Origin: Chitinophagaceae bacterium
GTDB lineage: Bacteria > Bacteroidota > Bacteroidia > Chitinophagales > Chitinophagaceae
NCBI GenBank assembly: GCA_017307755.1
Contig: JAFKGQ010000008.1
Coordinates: 124,001 to 188,000, forward strand
Length of the DNA: 64,000 nucleotides
Reading direction: 5' to 3'
This document shows, in pieces, positions 1-9,574 of the stretch (the first letter of the stretch is position 1; every line of letters starts with the position of its first letter). The notes under the pieces were generated by a model. That model did not search any database. It saw only the letters and a program-made list of their open reading frames with translations, and was not told the origin of the DNA. Made by a program: the position numbers and the translations under genes.

Positions 1-884
1 ACCTGTACAGCGGCCGTGGGCGACATGGAGGCAAGCAGTTCCGTAGTATATCTTGTATCTTTTATCGCATCGTCATCTGTTACGATGTCCGTCCCGAAAT
101 TCTTTTTCATGATGGCGGCCATTTCATAAAAAGAAAGGTCGTTCAGCATCAATCTTCCCTGTTGCCAGGCTGTCATGGATTCGTCCAGGGGTATTTTTTT
201 CCATTGGCTGCTGGTCCTGTTGAACACCAGCTCCTCTTCCTTTTCGAGCACGTCCAAAGTGGCCGTATCCCTCGCTACGCTGATCTTTCCGCTGACGACA
301 CCGATACTTATATTATTCAGGGCAGCATAGGCGGATATAGAAAAGGAAGTCCCGAGCACCGTGGTGGTCAGGCCATCGCTGGCAATAATAAAGGGTCTTT
401 GCGCATCGGTCTTTACATCAAAAAAGACCTGCCCATCCTGAAGGGTGATCTTCCTGTCGGTGGAAAAATCGTCTTGTACCTTGATCGTAGTTGCGGCATC
501 CAGGGTCAGCCGGCTGCCGTCCTGGAGGGTGATGATCTTCTTTTCACCGACACCCGTTCTAAAAGTGGTGAACGCGATGAGATGGTTATCGCTTTTTTTA
601 TGTAGGAGGAGGAATGTCACTGCCGCGGCGGCAATGACAAGGACCATGGCAGCTACCTTGGCATACGCCGGCAGCCTCCATATACGCCCGGAACGCTCAT
701 CTATCACAGGCCGGACCTTCTCCCATATTTCCTGTTTTGCAGCGGCCGTCTCTTCCTCTGATATTGTTACAAGCGCTTCACTGTCAAATGACCTGTACCA
801 GTTATCGACAGCGTTTATATCTTTTTCACCGGCATTGCCAAGTAGATACCGCTTGAGTATTTGCTTTATATTTTTTTCTTCCAC
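1..884 (-). CDS. FecR-family anti-sigma factor (3' end outside window)
   Basis: Inner-membrane anti-sigma factor of the FecI/FecR type; it relays an outer-membrane TonB receptor signal to an ECF sigma factor. I translated this frame directly: it is open from a GTG at 884 to the window edge, about 294 residues. Order: cytoplasmic N-terminus beginning MEEKNIKQIL, one membrane helix near residues 85-105 rich in Ala/Val/Leu, a periplasmic FecR domain, then the start of the DUF4974-type C-terminal domain (ELLASMSPTAAVQ). Probably about 25 residues are missing. A TTG 33 bases upstream is an alternative start. It lies just downstream of the ECF sigma gene on the same strand, the usual order. The TonB/SusC gene expected next would be beyond the left edge. 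Confidence 0.88.
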   Translation of the reverse strand, partial: MEEKNIKQILKRYLLGNAGEKDINAVDNWYRSFDSEALVTISEEETAAAKQEIWEKVRPVIDERSGRIWRLPAYAKVAAMVLVIAAAAVTFLLLHKKSDNHLIAFTTFRTGVGEKKIITLQDGSRLTLDAATTIKVQDDFSTDRKITLQDGQVFFDVKTDAQRPFIIASDGLTTTVLGTSFSISAYAALNNISIGVVSGKISVARDTATLDVLEKEEELVFNRTSSQWKKIPLDESMTAWQQGRLMLNDLSFYEMAAIMKKNFGTDIVTDDDAIKDTRYTTELLASMSPTAAVQ

Positions 885-986
885 CAGGAGCCTTTTACCT
901 TCTATCTTCAAAAATGCGTTTTAGTACTAGCCTGTGCCGCATTTTTTTTCCCCACCCCTGGAGGACATTGCTAAAACACTGTTTTT

Positions 987-1580
987 TTAGTTGGGAGAGT
1001 AATACAGAAGAAGAATGAGGATAAATACCCAATCCCCATTGTCCCTGGACGAGATGGACGCCCGTAGTCTTTTCAGGGCTTCGGTGAGTTGGTTCTTCAC
1101 CGTTTGTTCGGAGAGCCCCAGCCGGCTTGCGATGTCGGCGATGGAGAGGTCGTCTTCCCGGCTCATCCGGAATACCTGTTGCATCCTGACAGGCAGACGG
1201 CGGATCTCGCTTTCGATGAGCTCGCTCAACTCTCTTACTTCCAAAGAGTTCGCGGTGACCTCGTCCGTCAGTGCGTCAAAGAGATGGCTGTTTCTGATCT
1301 CGGCGGCCGTATATGCATAATGAGTGATCACACGGTATTTTACGGCTGTAAAAAGGTACCGGCCGATCTCCCCGTCGGCAGAGGTGGATATATCATTTCT
1401 TCTGCGCCATAAGGTGGTCATTACTTCCTGTACCAGGTCCTTTGCCTCATCCTTATCCACGCGCCGGCAGGCCTTGAGATAGAGTGGCTCCCAGTACTTG
1501 TCGTACAATGCTTTGAATGCCCCTGCATCACCATGCTTCATGGCATGTAATAGCTCAGCATCGCTTGACTGTTGTTGCAT
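987..1580 (-). CDS. ECF RNA polymerase sigma-70 factor (FecI-like)
   Basis: Extracytoplasmic-function sigma factor of 197 residues. Region 2 is seen in the segment DKDEAKDLVQEVMTTLW, and region 4 helix-turn-helix in LSIADIASRLGLSEQTVKNQ near the C-terminus. The reading frame is open further upstream, to 1757, but that part overlaps the end of the DUF4153 gene and has no sigma-factor similarity, so I chose the ATG at 1580 that gives the typical MQQQSSDAELL beginning. A TACCTTAG element (minus strand, 1616-1623) could be its -7 box. It is followed by FecR, which it presumably pairs with. Family size and gene order are typical of Bacteroidota FecI proteins. The C-terminal tail ends in a short hydrophobic stretch (WVFILILLLYYS), which is odd for a soluble sigma factor. 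Confidence 0.92.
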   Translation of the reverse strand: MQQQSSDAELLHAMKHGDAGAFKALYDKYWEPLYLKACRRVDKDEAKDLVQEVMTTLWRRRNDISTSADGEIGRYLFTAVKYRVITHYAYTAAEIRNSHLFDALTDEVTANSLEVRELSELIESEIRRLPVRMQQVFRMSREDDLSIADIASRLGLSEQTVKNQLTEALKRLRASISSRDNGDWVFILILLLYYSPN

Positions 1581-1645
1581 GTTCAAAGGAGGACCTGCAT
1601 CGCAGAATTTGGGGCCTAAGGTAATAAAATATTTATAACGCCCAT

Positions 1646-3502
1646 TTAATGTCCGTCCCTTCGCCTCAGCAGCAGACAGCCCTGGATGCTTTCTATCCGG
1701 ATCGTACTGTCCTTTTTTGTCCCCCTGAACTCCTTCAATACAAGCTTTCCCGTCCAACGGGGGCCATCGATGGGCAAGGTCATGGCTTCCTTCGATAGTT
1801 CCAGATCATAGACCAGGCTGTCCGGCAGATGATGCAGGATGGGTTCCATGCCGGCAATAAACACGGTGTCCTTTACCCGGTCCGACCCGGGCGAGATAAA
1901 ATGCAATCGGTTCACAGAATCCAGGAACACAATCAGACTGTCGTTGTCCAGCTTGTAGTTTTCACTGCTGGAAGTGTCGGTGTCGTTTGATGTCAGATCG
2001 AAACCGGGTATTATATAAGGGAGCCCCCCCGAGGGAATCACAAGATCGCCGGCTCCGATGGTGCAGTTGAACCGGGTGATCTTCTCCTCGCTGTCATACT
2101 GGCCGGCATAGACCACCTTCATCAGCCGCATGATACTTTCTGTCCGCCCGTACGTGTTATATCTTCCCAGCAACGAATCTCTTCGCATCATGGAATCCAG
2201 GTTTTGATAAAACAAGGGTTGCATCGACTGGTAGCCATGCATGTCCACGAGATATTCCGTGATGGAACTGATCTCTTTGCGGTCTTTGAACTGGACTTTT
2301 ACATCAGCGCCCCTCACCCGTCCTTCTGCAAAAAGTCCATACTTTTTCAGCAACCCTTTCAGCCTTGTCTTCTGGCTGTACCCGGATACGCTAAAGGCGC
2401 CCCAGGGGCCAAAGGATGAAAGAAAGGCGATAAGACAGAGGGATAACGGTATGAGCCGGATGTCCTTTATCTTACTGCGGAGGAAATACACGGCCATACA
2501 CAGAAGCCAGACTGCCAGCAGCAGGACAAAATAGCGTGACTCCGTAATACCGTATTCAGCCACCCTTTTCCAGATGGCGAACCCTAACAGGACTAGTAAG
2601 GGGAAGAGAGCAAAATAAAAGAATCTGGAATAGCCGTTGATCCACCTGTTCCCTTCGTCATTGCGTAGTGGATAGATCAGCAGCAGGGCCAGGATACCCG
2701 CCGCCGAAAATCCCAGTACCAGGTAGGCTACCCATCCCGAAGGCCAGTTGGCCGTCACCACGATCTTTAAAAGATACACGTACAGTATAGCCATATACAC
2801 CATCAGGATGGGCAGCAGCACATACTGGGTAAATATCTTTAACCCCCTGGGATAGTCCCGGATAACATCGATGTCGCCGTATTCCCCGGGGAAGCCGGCC
2901 AGAAAGAACCATGTATTAAATATACCTATCAGCACCAGCCAGGTATCCATGTAGCATTTATAGCTGACATCGACGTTAAAAAGATGATCGATGGCCAGCA
3001 ACGCAAGACTCACCCCGAGATACAATACCCCTGTATACAGCAGGCTGGTGAGTATCCGCAGAAAAAGCCTTTTGTTATATTGCCAGAAGCTATTGATATG
3101 CCCCTTTCCCGTAAAGCCCACCACTGCGATGAGCCAGTGCAGTCCCAACGCAAATAATACCCACCGTATCACCATCCGCTGGTCTATCTCCTCTTTCGGC
3201 ATCATGAAATAATACAACACCGTCAACAGCAGCACGAACGCCTGAAGACCCAGGGTCTTTCTGCGTACCCAACCCTGCTGTTCCGTCCATGCCGTCACGG
3301 CAATAGACAAGAGCATGCCCAGATAGCTGCTGATAACACCGCTGAAACATCGCACAAAGATCGCATCATCCTCGTGCACATTCTTGTGTACCATTACAAT
3401 GCATAAAGCCGTACCTGCCGACGCCAGCAAAATAGCCAGGGGAAATCGGCTAAAAGTACGACCCGCACTGCTAAAAAGGGAACTTAAGGAAGGGAATTTC
3501 AT
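1646..3502 (-). CDS. DUF4153 polytopic membrane protein
   Basis: A 618-residue integral membrane protein recognised as DUF4153 from its long N-terminal hydrophobic half (about 12 helices between residues 20 and 370, including the FNTWFFLAGFPGEYG loop) followed by a soluble, probably extracytoplasmic C-terminal half. The function of DUF4153 proteins is not established. The soluble half has alternating beta-like segments (VKVQFKDRKEI, TRFNCTIGAGDLVIP). It sits 65 bp upstream of the ECF sigma gene on the same strand, but that spacing does not prove an operon. I saw no clear promoter in the 67 bases ahead of the start. Confidence 0.85.
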   Translation of the reverse strand: MKFPSLSSLFSSAGRTFSRFPLAILLASAGTALCIVMVHKNVHEDDAIFVRCFSGVISSYLGMLLSIAVTAWTEQQGWVRRKTLGLQAFVLLLTVLYYFMMPKEEIDQRMVIRWVLFALGLHWLIAVVGFTGKGHINSFWQYNKRLFLRILTSLLYTGVLYLGVSLALLAIDHLFNVDVSYKCYMDTWLVLIGIFNTWFFLAGFPGEYGDIDVIRDYPRGLKIFTQYVLLPILMVYMAILYVYLLKIVVTANWPSGWVAYLVLGFSAAGILALLLIYPLRNDEGNRWINGYSRFFYFALFPLLVLLGFAIWKRVAEYGITESRYFVLLLAVWLLCMAVYFLRSKIKDIRLIPLSLCLIAFLSSFGPWGAFSVSGYSQKTRLKGLLKKYGLFAEGRVRGADVKVQFKDRKEISSITEYLVDMHGYQSMQPLFYQNLDSMMRRDSLLGRYNTYGRTESIMRLMKVVYAGQYDSEEKITRFNCTIGAGDLVIPSGGLPYIIPGFDLTSNDTDTSSSENYKLDNDSLIVFLDSVNRLHFISPGSDRVKDTVFIAGMEPILHHLPDSLVYDLELSKEAMTLPIDGPRWTGKLVLKEFRGTKKDSTIRIESIQGCLLLRRRDGH

Positions 3503-3569
3503 AGGGGATTAACGAAAAGGGGGCGGAAAATCATATCTCCGTCCCCCTTTATATGTCTTATTTCGCATC

Positions 3570-6032
3570 CTACGCCGGCACACGCTCGATCTTATGTATC
3601 GCCTTGATCGTCTTGATCACCGAGTCAGGCGTCACCGAGATACTGTCAATGCCTTCTTCCACCAGGAACTGCGCAAAATCCGGAAAGTCGGAAGGCCCCT
3701 GTCCACAGATGCCGACCTTTACACCGCACTCTTTTGCCGTCCGTATCAGCATACGCAACAATGATTTTACCGCCTCGTTACGCTCGTCATAGATATGCGC
3801 CACCAGGGAGCTGTCACGATCAAGCCCCAGTGTCAGTTGAGTGAGGTCATTGCTCCCGATGGAAAATCCATCGATATGCTCCGCAAATTGCCGCGCAAGA
3901 ATGATATTGGAAGGCAGCTCCGCCATAAGGAAAATTTCCAGGGGTTTGATGGCCGGATGTCCGTTGGCCGTTGCCTGACCGCTACTGCCCTGCACCAATC
4001 CATACTCCCGCATCACCCCCTTTACCTTATGCAGCTCATCCACCGTCCGGCAGAAAGGGATCATCACCACCACATTGTCCAGTCCCATCTCCTCGCGCAC
4101 CCGGCGAATGGCCTTGCATTCCATCCCAAACGCCGCCTTGTACTCCGGTGAATAATAACGCGAAGCCCCTCTCCAGCCGATCATCGGGTTCTCCTCATGC
4201 GGTTCAAAATATTTTCCCCCCAGCAGATTGAAATACTCATTGCTTTTAAAGTCGGAAAATCTGACGATGACCTTCTCGGGATAAAAGGCTGCCGCGATAC
4301 GGGCGACGCCATAAGACAGTTTGCGGATAAAATAATCCTCCTCATCTTTAAAACCCTGGATCTTCTTACGGATGGCTTCCGACAGCTCCGCATCCTTTAA
4401 TGCCCCGTGGGTCAGCAATGCCATGGGGTGGATGCCGATATAATTATTGATGATAAACTCTTCTCTCGCCAGCCCTACGCCGCTGTGGGGAAGATGCGAA
4501 TAATGAAAGGCCATGGCCGGCGTTCCGACATTCAACATCAGCGGTGTCCGGACCTCGGGCAGGCTGTCCAGGTCTGTCTCTATCTTCTGGAAATCCAACG
4601 TACCCTCATACACCATCCCTTCATCACCTTCCGCACAGGAGGCCGTCACCAGCTGTCCGTCGGACAAAAGCTCCGTAGCATTGCCGCAGCCCACGATGGC
4701 CGGTACGCCCATCTCACGGGCAACAATAGCCGCATGGCAGGTCCTGCCGCCTTTATTGGTAATGATGGCGGCCGCTTTTTTCATGATAGGCTCCCAATCC
4801 GGATCCGTCATATCCGTCACCAATACATCCCCCGCGGCAAACTCATGTCCGTCCGTCACCCGCTTGTCCAGCGAATGCATGATATTCACCTTTCCCGAAG
4901 CAATCTTATCCCCTACGGCAATACCCTTTAAAAGGGGTTTGGATGACCGTCCCTCTTCCGAAAGTTTATACTCGGTCAGCGTGTTATGCTGCTTGCGGGA
5001 ATGGATCGTCTCCGGCCTGGCCTGTACAATGAATAGCCCTCCGGAAAGCCCGTCCACGGCCCACTCTACATCCATGGGACACCAGCGCTGCTTTAGCCGG
5101 GAATAATATTCCTCTATTAGACAGACCCAGCGCGCCAGTTTCAGGATCATTTCTTCGTCCAGACAAAAGCGCTGCTGAAGACTCCGCTCCACCGGTATCA
5201 CCTTCACCCGCTCGTCCGGGTCGTCACCGTACACCATCAGCTTGTCTTTCGAGCCCAGCTTTTTTTCAATGATCGAAGCAAACCCATTTTTTAGCGCAGG
5301 TTTAAAGACGATGAATTCATCAGGCGAGATGGCGCCTTGTACGATCATCTCTCCCAAACCATAAGAACCATTGATCACCACGGCATCCCGGAATCCGGAC
5401 TCCGTGTCCAGCGAAAAAGCCACGCCTGACACACCCAGATCGCTGCGGACCATCTTTTGTACGCAGACAGAAAGACCTACTTCAAAATGGTCGAAGTGAA
5501 AATTCTCCCGGTAACTGATGGCCCTGTCCGTAAAAAGCGAGGCAAAACAATTGCGGACCGAATCCATCAGAGCGGCAGGTCCGCGTACATTCAGATAAGT
5601 CTCCTGCTGCCCGGCAAAACTGGCATCCGGCAGGTCCTCCGCGGTGGCGGAGGAGCGTACGGCCACATCCGTATCCGTCTGATCGTACTGTCCCGACAAC
5701 TGATGATACGCTTCGATAATGGCAGCGCTCAGGGCAGGTGGAAATTTACTGTTACGTATCAGCTGGCGTACCTGCAGACCCGCTCTGCGTAATGACTCCA
5801 CCTGGTCGAAATCGATGGCCTGCACCAGCCGCCGGATCTCACTTTCCAGACCGCTGGACTCGATAAACGCACGATAAGCATGGACGGTGATAACAAATCC
5901 GTCAGGGATCTGTATCCCCAGGTCATCGAGGTTGTTGATCATCTCCCCGAGGGAGGCATTCTTTCCGCCGGCAATCCCAATATCGGATAGGCCGACCTGC
6001 CGCAAAGGCAGAATGTAGATGTGTTGGGTCAT
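3570..6032 (-). CDS. ppsA: Phosphoenolpyruvate synthase
   Basis: Pyruvate, water dikinase: converts pyruvate and ATP to PEP, AMP and phosphate for gluconeogenesis, in the cytoplasm. The 820-residue protein matches the family length (about 790-820). N-terminal ATP-grasp-like domain, residues about 1-340 (GGKNASLGEM, VRSSATAEDLPDASFAGQQ); swivelling phosphohistidine domain with His433 in GGRTCHAAIVAREMG; C-terminal PEP/pyruvate barrel, about 470-815, with the catalytic Cys in KVGICGQGPSD. The frame is open to 6104, but I prefer the ATG at 6032 because MTQHIYILPLRQVG aligns with the usual N-terminus. A TATCTTTG -7 box lies upstream on this strand at 6223-6230. The gene is divergent from the SGNH hydrolase. 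Confidence 0.95.
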   Translation of the reverse strand: MTQHIYILPLRQVGLSDIGIAGGKNASLGEMINNLDDLGIQIPDGFVITVHAYRAFIESSGLESEIRRLVQAIDFDQVESLRRAGLQVRQLIRNSKFPPALSAAIIEAYHQLSGQYDQTDTDVAVRSSATAEDLPDASFAGQQETYLNVRGPAALMDSVRNCFASLFTDRAISYRENFHFDHFEVGLSVCVQKMVRSDLGVSGVAFSLDTESGFRDAVVINGSYGLGEMIVQGAISPDEFIVFKPALKNGFASIIEKKLGSKDKLMVYGDDPDERVKVIPVERSLQQRFCLDEEMILKLARWVCLIEEYYSRLKQRWCPMDVEWAVDGLSGGLFIVQARPETIHSRKQHNTLTEYKLSEEGRSSKPLLKGIAVGDKIASGKVNIMHSLDKRVTDGHEFAAGDVLVTDMTDPDWEPIMKKAAAIITNKGGRTCHAAIVAREMGVPAIVGCGNATELLSDGQLVTASCAEGDEGMVYEGTLDFQKIETDLDSLPEVRTPLMLNVGTPAMAFHYSHLPHSGVGLAREEFIINNYIGIHPMALLTHGALKDAELSEAIRKKIQGFKDEEDYFIRKLSYGVARIAAAFYPEKVIVRFSDFKSNEYFNLLGGKYFEPHEENPMIGWRGASRYYSPEYKAAFGMECKAIRRVREEMGLDNVVVMIPFCRTVDELHKVKGVMREYGLVQGSSGQATANGHPAIKPLEIFLMAELPSNIILARQFAEHIDGFSIGSNDLTQLTLGLDRDSSLVAHIYDERNEAVKSLLRMLIRTAKECGVKVGICGQGPSDFPDFAQFLVEEGIDSISVTPDSVIKTIKAIHKIERVPA

Positions 6033-6222
6033 ATCGCAAGAAGCATTGATGACGAAGGAAATAATAGAGTGATTTCTCAGGAAGGCAGGAGTTAAAGCAA
6101 TCACCGCTTACATATCTGCAATAAAGCCGGCAATGTGAGCTGCCAGCGACTGAACGAGCAAACAATAACAAACTCGTTTGTCCGAAAAGATCTTTGCAGG
6201 ATAGTCGGGTCGCATAGCATAA

Positions 6223-6230
6223 CAAAGATA
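6223..6230 (-). promoter_or_regulatory. Bacteroidota -7 element, promoter for ppsA
   Basis: TATCTTTG on the minus strand (CAAAGATA on plus), an exact match to the Bacteroidota consensus TAnnTTTG. A CTTG on the minus strand 21 bases upstream (plus 6252-6255) could be the -33 element (consensus TTTG). It implies a leader of roughly 180 bases before the ppsA ATG at 6032. The 320-base divergent region 6033-6354 otherwise holds only this promoter and the opposing one at 6339-6346; I see no gene in it. Confidence 0.5.
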
Positions 6231-6338
6231 GTGTGAACAAGCAATATATTACAAGTTTTTTACCTATGTAAAAGGTACACAATAAAACGTTTTAGCAGAT
6301 TTAGCAATCGATTGCGCTTTTTGAATGACCCACTTCCC

Positions 6339-6346
6339 TATCTTTG
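6339..6346 (+). promoter_or_regulatory. Bacteroidota -7 element, promoter for the SGNH hydrolase
   Basis: TATCTTTG, an exact TAnnTTTG match, only eight bases before the ATG at 6355. The implied 5' leader is a few bases. This rules against the in-frame ATG at 6325, which lies upstream of the element, and decides the start. The -33 element is not obvious: a TTTG at 6320-6323 is only 15 bases away. Confidence 0.5.
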
Positions 6347-6354
6347 ATGCCCAT

Positions 6355-7185
6355 ATGAAAAGACTCGTTTACCTACTCCTTTTTACCGTCACCCTCCCCG
6401 CCCTTTCCTTTACACATCGCCCGCTGGTCTGGGTTGCCATCGGAGATTCTATCACCTATCTCAACGATCATCCAAATGAGACGGGCGACAGGGTCACGAA
6501 AGGTTATATGTCACGGGTCACCGAAAAGCTGTCATATCTGCAATATGTCAACCAGGGGCACAATGGCTGGACCTCCCGGGGGATCGCCCGGTCTATTGAT
6601 ACATTAGGTATCCCTAAAGCGGACGTTTACAGCATATTCCTCGGTACCAACGACTGGTGGCGCGGGGATCATGTCGGCAGATGGGAAGATTACGCGTCTG
6701 CTACGGGAGACACCACCGTGTACGGCGCTTTCCGTATCATCATAGATAAGATCCGTTCGTTAAACCCCGATGCGGCGATCGTGCTCGTGACTCCCCTGCA
6801 ACGGGGCGACTTTGTGTATATCAACAATGCGAAGAATAATGCTTACGGGTCCTATAGGGACAAGGCGGGTCAGACGTTGGAACAGGTGGTAAATGCCATC
6901 CGCGATATTGGGGAACATGAACATTACAAGGTCGTCGATCTTTATCATGACAGACGCCTGTCTGTGTCGAATATGGTACATTACAAACGGCTGAAGGATC
7001 CGGCTTCCGGTGAATATCGGAACTATTCCTATCCGGAGTATGTCGATGTGCCATTTACGCCGGGCATCGACGAGTATCCCTATCCGCCCGATGCAGGCAA
7101 CATGACCTATGATGGGTTGCACCCTTCGGATAAGGGAAATGCATACATCGCAAAAAAGCTCGTAAAAGTTCTGAAGAAATTGTAG
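6355..7185 (+). CDS. Secreted SGNH/GDSL-family hydrolase
   Basis: An SGNH-fold esterase or acyl hydrolase of 276 residues. An N-terminal signal peptide (MKRLVYLLLFTVTLPALSF) points to export. Block I is AIGDSITYL, with the catalytic Ser32; block III is GTNDWW; block V is DGLHPSDKG, with Asp253 and His256. Family members act on acetylated sugars, lipids or other esters; the substrate cannot be told here. About 80 residues between blocks III and V (the VDLYHDRRLSVSNMVHYKRL region) are longer than in minimal SGNH enzymes. The start is chosen from the signal peptide and from the -7 box at 6339-6346. It is a single gene, divergent from ppsA, and the next gene begins 30 bases downstream. Confidence 0.88.
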   Translation: MKRLVYLLLFTVTLPALSFTHRPLVWVAIGDSITYLNDHPNETGDRVTKGYMSRVTEKLSYLQYVNQGHNGWTSRGIARSIDTLGIPKADVYSIFLGTNDWWRGDHVGRWEDYASATGDTTVYGAFRIIIDKIRSLNPDAAIVLVTPLQRGDFVYINNAKNNAYGSYRDKAGQTLEQVVNAIRDIGEHEHYKVVDLYHDRRLSVSNMVHYKRLKDPASGEYRNYSYPEYVDVPFTPGIDEYPYPPDAGNMTYDGLHPSDKGNAYIAKKLVKVLKKL

Positions 7186-7214
7186 TATGCGCGAATTGTC
7201 TTATATTAGGATAT

Positions 7215-9029
7215 ATGTCCCCTCACCACCAGCAAGATACTGCGACGGCCCCTCCAGGCCATCGCTCAGTGGCGGATAGCCTCTCCAAAGGAGCAAGCAT
7301 TTCCCTACGCGCCATGCCCGCGATACAGGGAAGGGGGATAACAATGACTTCCGGCGCAGTTATACAGCGTGCTAAGATCATCGTGGGCAGCCAGACATAT
7401 ACTGTCGATGACGAGACATCCGCCCGCAATTTTAATGGGATGTTCCAACATGATACAGATGCACTGACAAGGATGGCAGCTGCATTGACGGCAGAGGGAA
7501 GAAATGATCTTGCTGCCATCGTACGCCCGCCTGCCTATGCACCTATAGGTTCCGGCTCCTTTTTCAGTTCAGCCCCTTTCTTTAGCTCCGGGTCCCCCCT
7601 TATCTCCCGCCCCTCTTCTGGAATGGGGTACCAGGGTGGATATAGCCTTTGGGGAGGGTCCGGATCTCCGCTAGGCCCAAGTATCTGGGCCCCGACATCA
7701 CAGGAGCAACAAACGTGGGGAGCCCGCCAGACACCGGTCCCTCAGGAAAGACCCGTGGCCTACAGACCGCCAGTGATACCTGTAACGACAGTAAGAGAAC
7801 AGCCTCCGGATATTTTATCCCCTGCATACCGGGATGTGTTTGAAAGCCTGAGAAAAATGGCTTTTCTTGGAACCACGGCTGAAAAAGATTTTGCGGGATT
7901 GGAGCCAGAGGGACTTTTTATCCTGGGAAAGATGTTGGAGGCACTCCATAAAGAGGATTACAGGTCATTCGAGACGATGGAGAACGATACAGCCCTGGCC
8001 CCGGTGACGGGCATCAGAGATTTGATGAGGGCCCATAAGATCACCATGAAACAGATGGCGGGGGAACTGGCTGCCAAAGTCACCACGGGGATGACAGATG
8101 TAAACAAGGGTGGAGACGACAAAGCAGGGGTTCATTATGCAGAGAACTATAGGGTTGCATACCCCGATAAATGGAAGGAAACTTACCGGGGCGGATATAC
8201 TGCAACCCCTCTTTTAATATTGAAAGCGCCGATGGATTGGTTGGTTGCAGACGGAACAAGCGCTTCCGAGGCGCTGGACGCCTGGTTCAAAGGGTTGACC
8301 ATCGCAGAATGTTACACCACCGTCCTGGCCCTGCAATACAAGGCCATCAGGGACCAGGTGGGAAAAGACAGGTTCGACGCTTTCTTTGGTCGGAATGGTC
8401 TGCACATAGCTGATGAAGGCCGCATGCGCATCAATATAACAGCGGCCTCCAATCCGCTGCAAAAATTCTATACAAATATTAAGGAAGATGCCAACGAGGG
8501 AGATAAGACAGCACGGCCCAGCCTGCAGGCGGGGGATTGGGTTTATTTCTACAACCACCCGAAATACTTGCTGAAACATCCGGGAGGTTCCATCCAGGGT
8601 GAGAACGCGGTTTATATGGGGAATGGCAGATTTCAGGGGTTTGGCATGTCGGATAAGACGGAGGATGAGATCCTGGACTGGATGGTAAATGTGTATAATG
8701 CTCCAAGAGGTCATTCAGATTACAGGATAATATTGCTGTTCTATACAGATAAAGAGAGCGTGTCTTTGCTCTTCCGGGATTTTCTTACCCCGGAGGAATT
8801 GGCAAAACTTGATGATGTCCGGATCAAAAGATTGTATAATGATGTCATCAAATCTGTAGATCCCCTTTATATCGAAAATGGGTCATCCTTCCCCAACAAG
8901 ATCAATAAAAATAACATTCTCACCGCCGACGCATATGCCATCGGCGGGACGACCCGCAAGGGAGGTCTTACCTCCACCCGGAAATCAATAAAGGTATCTG
9001 CTGTACAAAGTATAATTTCCAGATCTTGA
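7215..9029 (+). CDS. Protein with Tgl-type transglutaminase-like domain and long linker
   Basis: A 604-residue protein. Residues 1-60 are polar and end in a PAIQGRG...VIQRA pattern of the kind I associate with secreted toxin/eCIS-cargo proteins of Bacteroidota (inference). Residues about 105-200 are a Ser/Gly/Pro-rich linker. Residues about 330-510 resemble the Bacillus spore-coat transglutaminase Tgl: Glu365-Cys366 in GLTIAECYTT, then YKAIRDQVGKDRFDAFF, GDWVYFYN, and Glu463 in QGENAVYMGNG. The Tgl catalytic His is replaced: the position following GRFQG is Phe476. A working enzyme would need another base; it could be inactive or a diverged toxin. The stop overlaps the next gene by four bases. 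I recognised this from memory of Tgl, not by alignment. Confidence 0.6.
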   Translation: MSPHHQQDTATAPPGHRSVADSLSKGASISLRAMPAIQGRGITMTSGAVIQRAKIIVGSQTYTVDDETSARNFNGMFQHDTDALTRMAAALTAEGRNDLAAIVRPPAYAPIGSGSFFSSAPFFSSGSPLISRPSSGMGYQGGYSLWGGSGSPLGPSIWAPTSQEQQTWGARQTPVPQERPVAYRPPVIPVTTVREQPPDILSPAYRDVFESLRKMAFLGTTAEKDFAGLEPEGLFILGKMLEALHKEDYRSFETMENDTALAPVTGIRDLMRAHKITMKQMAGELAAKVTTGMTDVNKGGDDKAGVHYAENYRVAYPDKWKETYRGGYTATPLLILKAPMDWLVADGTSASEALDAWFKGLTIAECYTTVLALQYKAIRDQVGKDRFDAFFGRNGLHIADEGRMRINITAASNPLQKFYTNIKEDANEGDKTARPSLQAGDWVYFYNHPKYLLKHPGGSIQGENAVYMGNGRFQGFGMSDKTEDEILDWMVNVYNAPRGHSDYRIILLFYTDKESVSLLFRDFLTPEELAKLDDVRIKRLYNDVIKSVDPLYIENGSSFPNKINKNNILTADAYAIGGTTRKGGLTSTRKSIKVSAVQSIISRS

Positions 9030-9556
9030 TCACACTGGTCTTTGCTCATATTCACCGTGATCGTCCCCCCGGCGCCCGGATATTCTGCGACGCAGAATTG
9101 AAGAACCCCTCTACGGCTGTAAAATGGATATTACTGCCCCGGCTCCTCCTGTCTTCATTCCTGGAACCGCCTACGATCAACGGGATCCGGGTATACCAAT
9201 GGGCCGGCGAAGGGAAAGTCGTATGCGGCGAGTTTGACGGAGAGGCCAATGTACAGGCATTTTGTTTGCCGCCCCACGCCGGACTGGTCATTTCAGGGTT
9301 CCCTTTTTCATTATTCATGCCATTCAATGAGGATGAGATCTGTGACGTTCCATATGCCGTTGCGGATGACCTTTTGATAAATGGCCAGACCGCTGAGAGC
9401 TGGTTTGGCTCGTCCCCTCTATGTGATACGAAGGCGACAGTTTCCGCCGTGCATACAGAAGCTATTTTTTCCCGTTATACACCGGAGAGGGATGAAATTC
9501 CTGTAGAGACTATCGGAGCAAGACTATACACGACAATGCTGCGGCTGAGGAAATAA
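9026..9556 (+). CDS. Unknown protein, coupled partner of the transglutaminase-like protein
   Basis: A protein of up to 176 residues that I do not recognise. It begins at a TTG at 9026 that overlaps the upstream stop codon (TTGA), so the pair is probably translationally coupled; no in-frame ATG is evident near the start. It is soluble, with alternating hydrophobic and polar stretches (GIRVYQWAGEGKVVCGEF, HAGLVISGFPFSLFMPFN) and no signal peptide or membrane helix. Its position directly after a possible toxin-like protein would fit an immunity or chaperone role, but nothing in the sequence itself shows that. It converges with the hybrid kinase gene 18 bases downstream. Confidence 0.6.
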   Translation: MITLVFAHIHRDRPPGARIFCDAELKNPSTAVKWILLPRLLLSSFLEPPTINGIRVYQWAGEGKVVCGEFDGEANVQAFCLPPHAGLVISGFPFSLFMPFNEDEICDVPYAVADDLLINGQTAESWFGSSPLCDTKATVSAVHTEAIFSRYTPERDEIPVETIGARLYTTMLRLRK

Positions 9557-9574
9557 TCTATGCAAATCCAACAT

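Noticed and set aside
1580..1757. N-terminal extension of the ECF sigma gene.
   Set aside because: It overlaps the DUF4153 end, has no sigma-family similarity, and the ATG at 1580 gives a normal protein.
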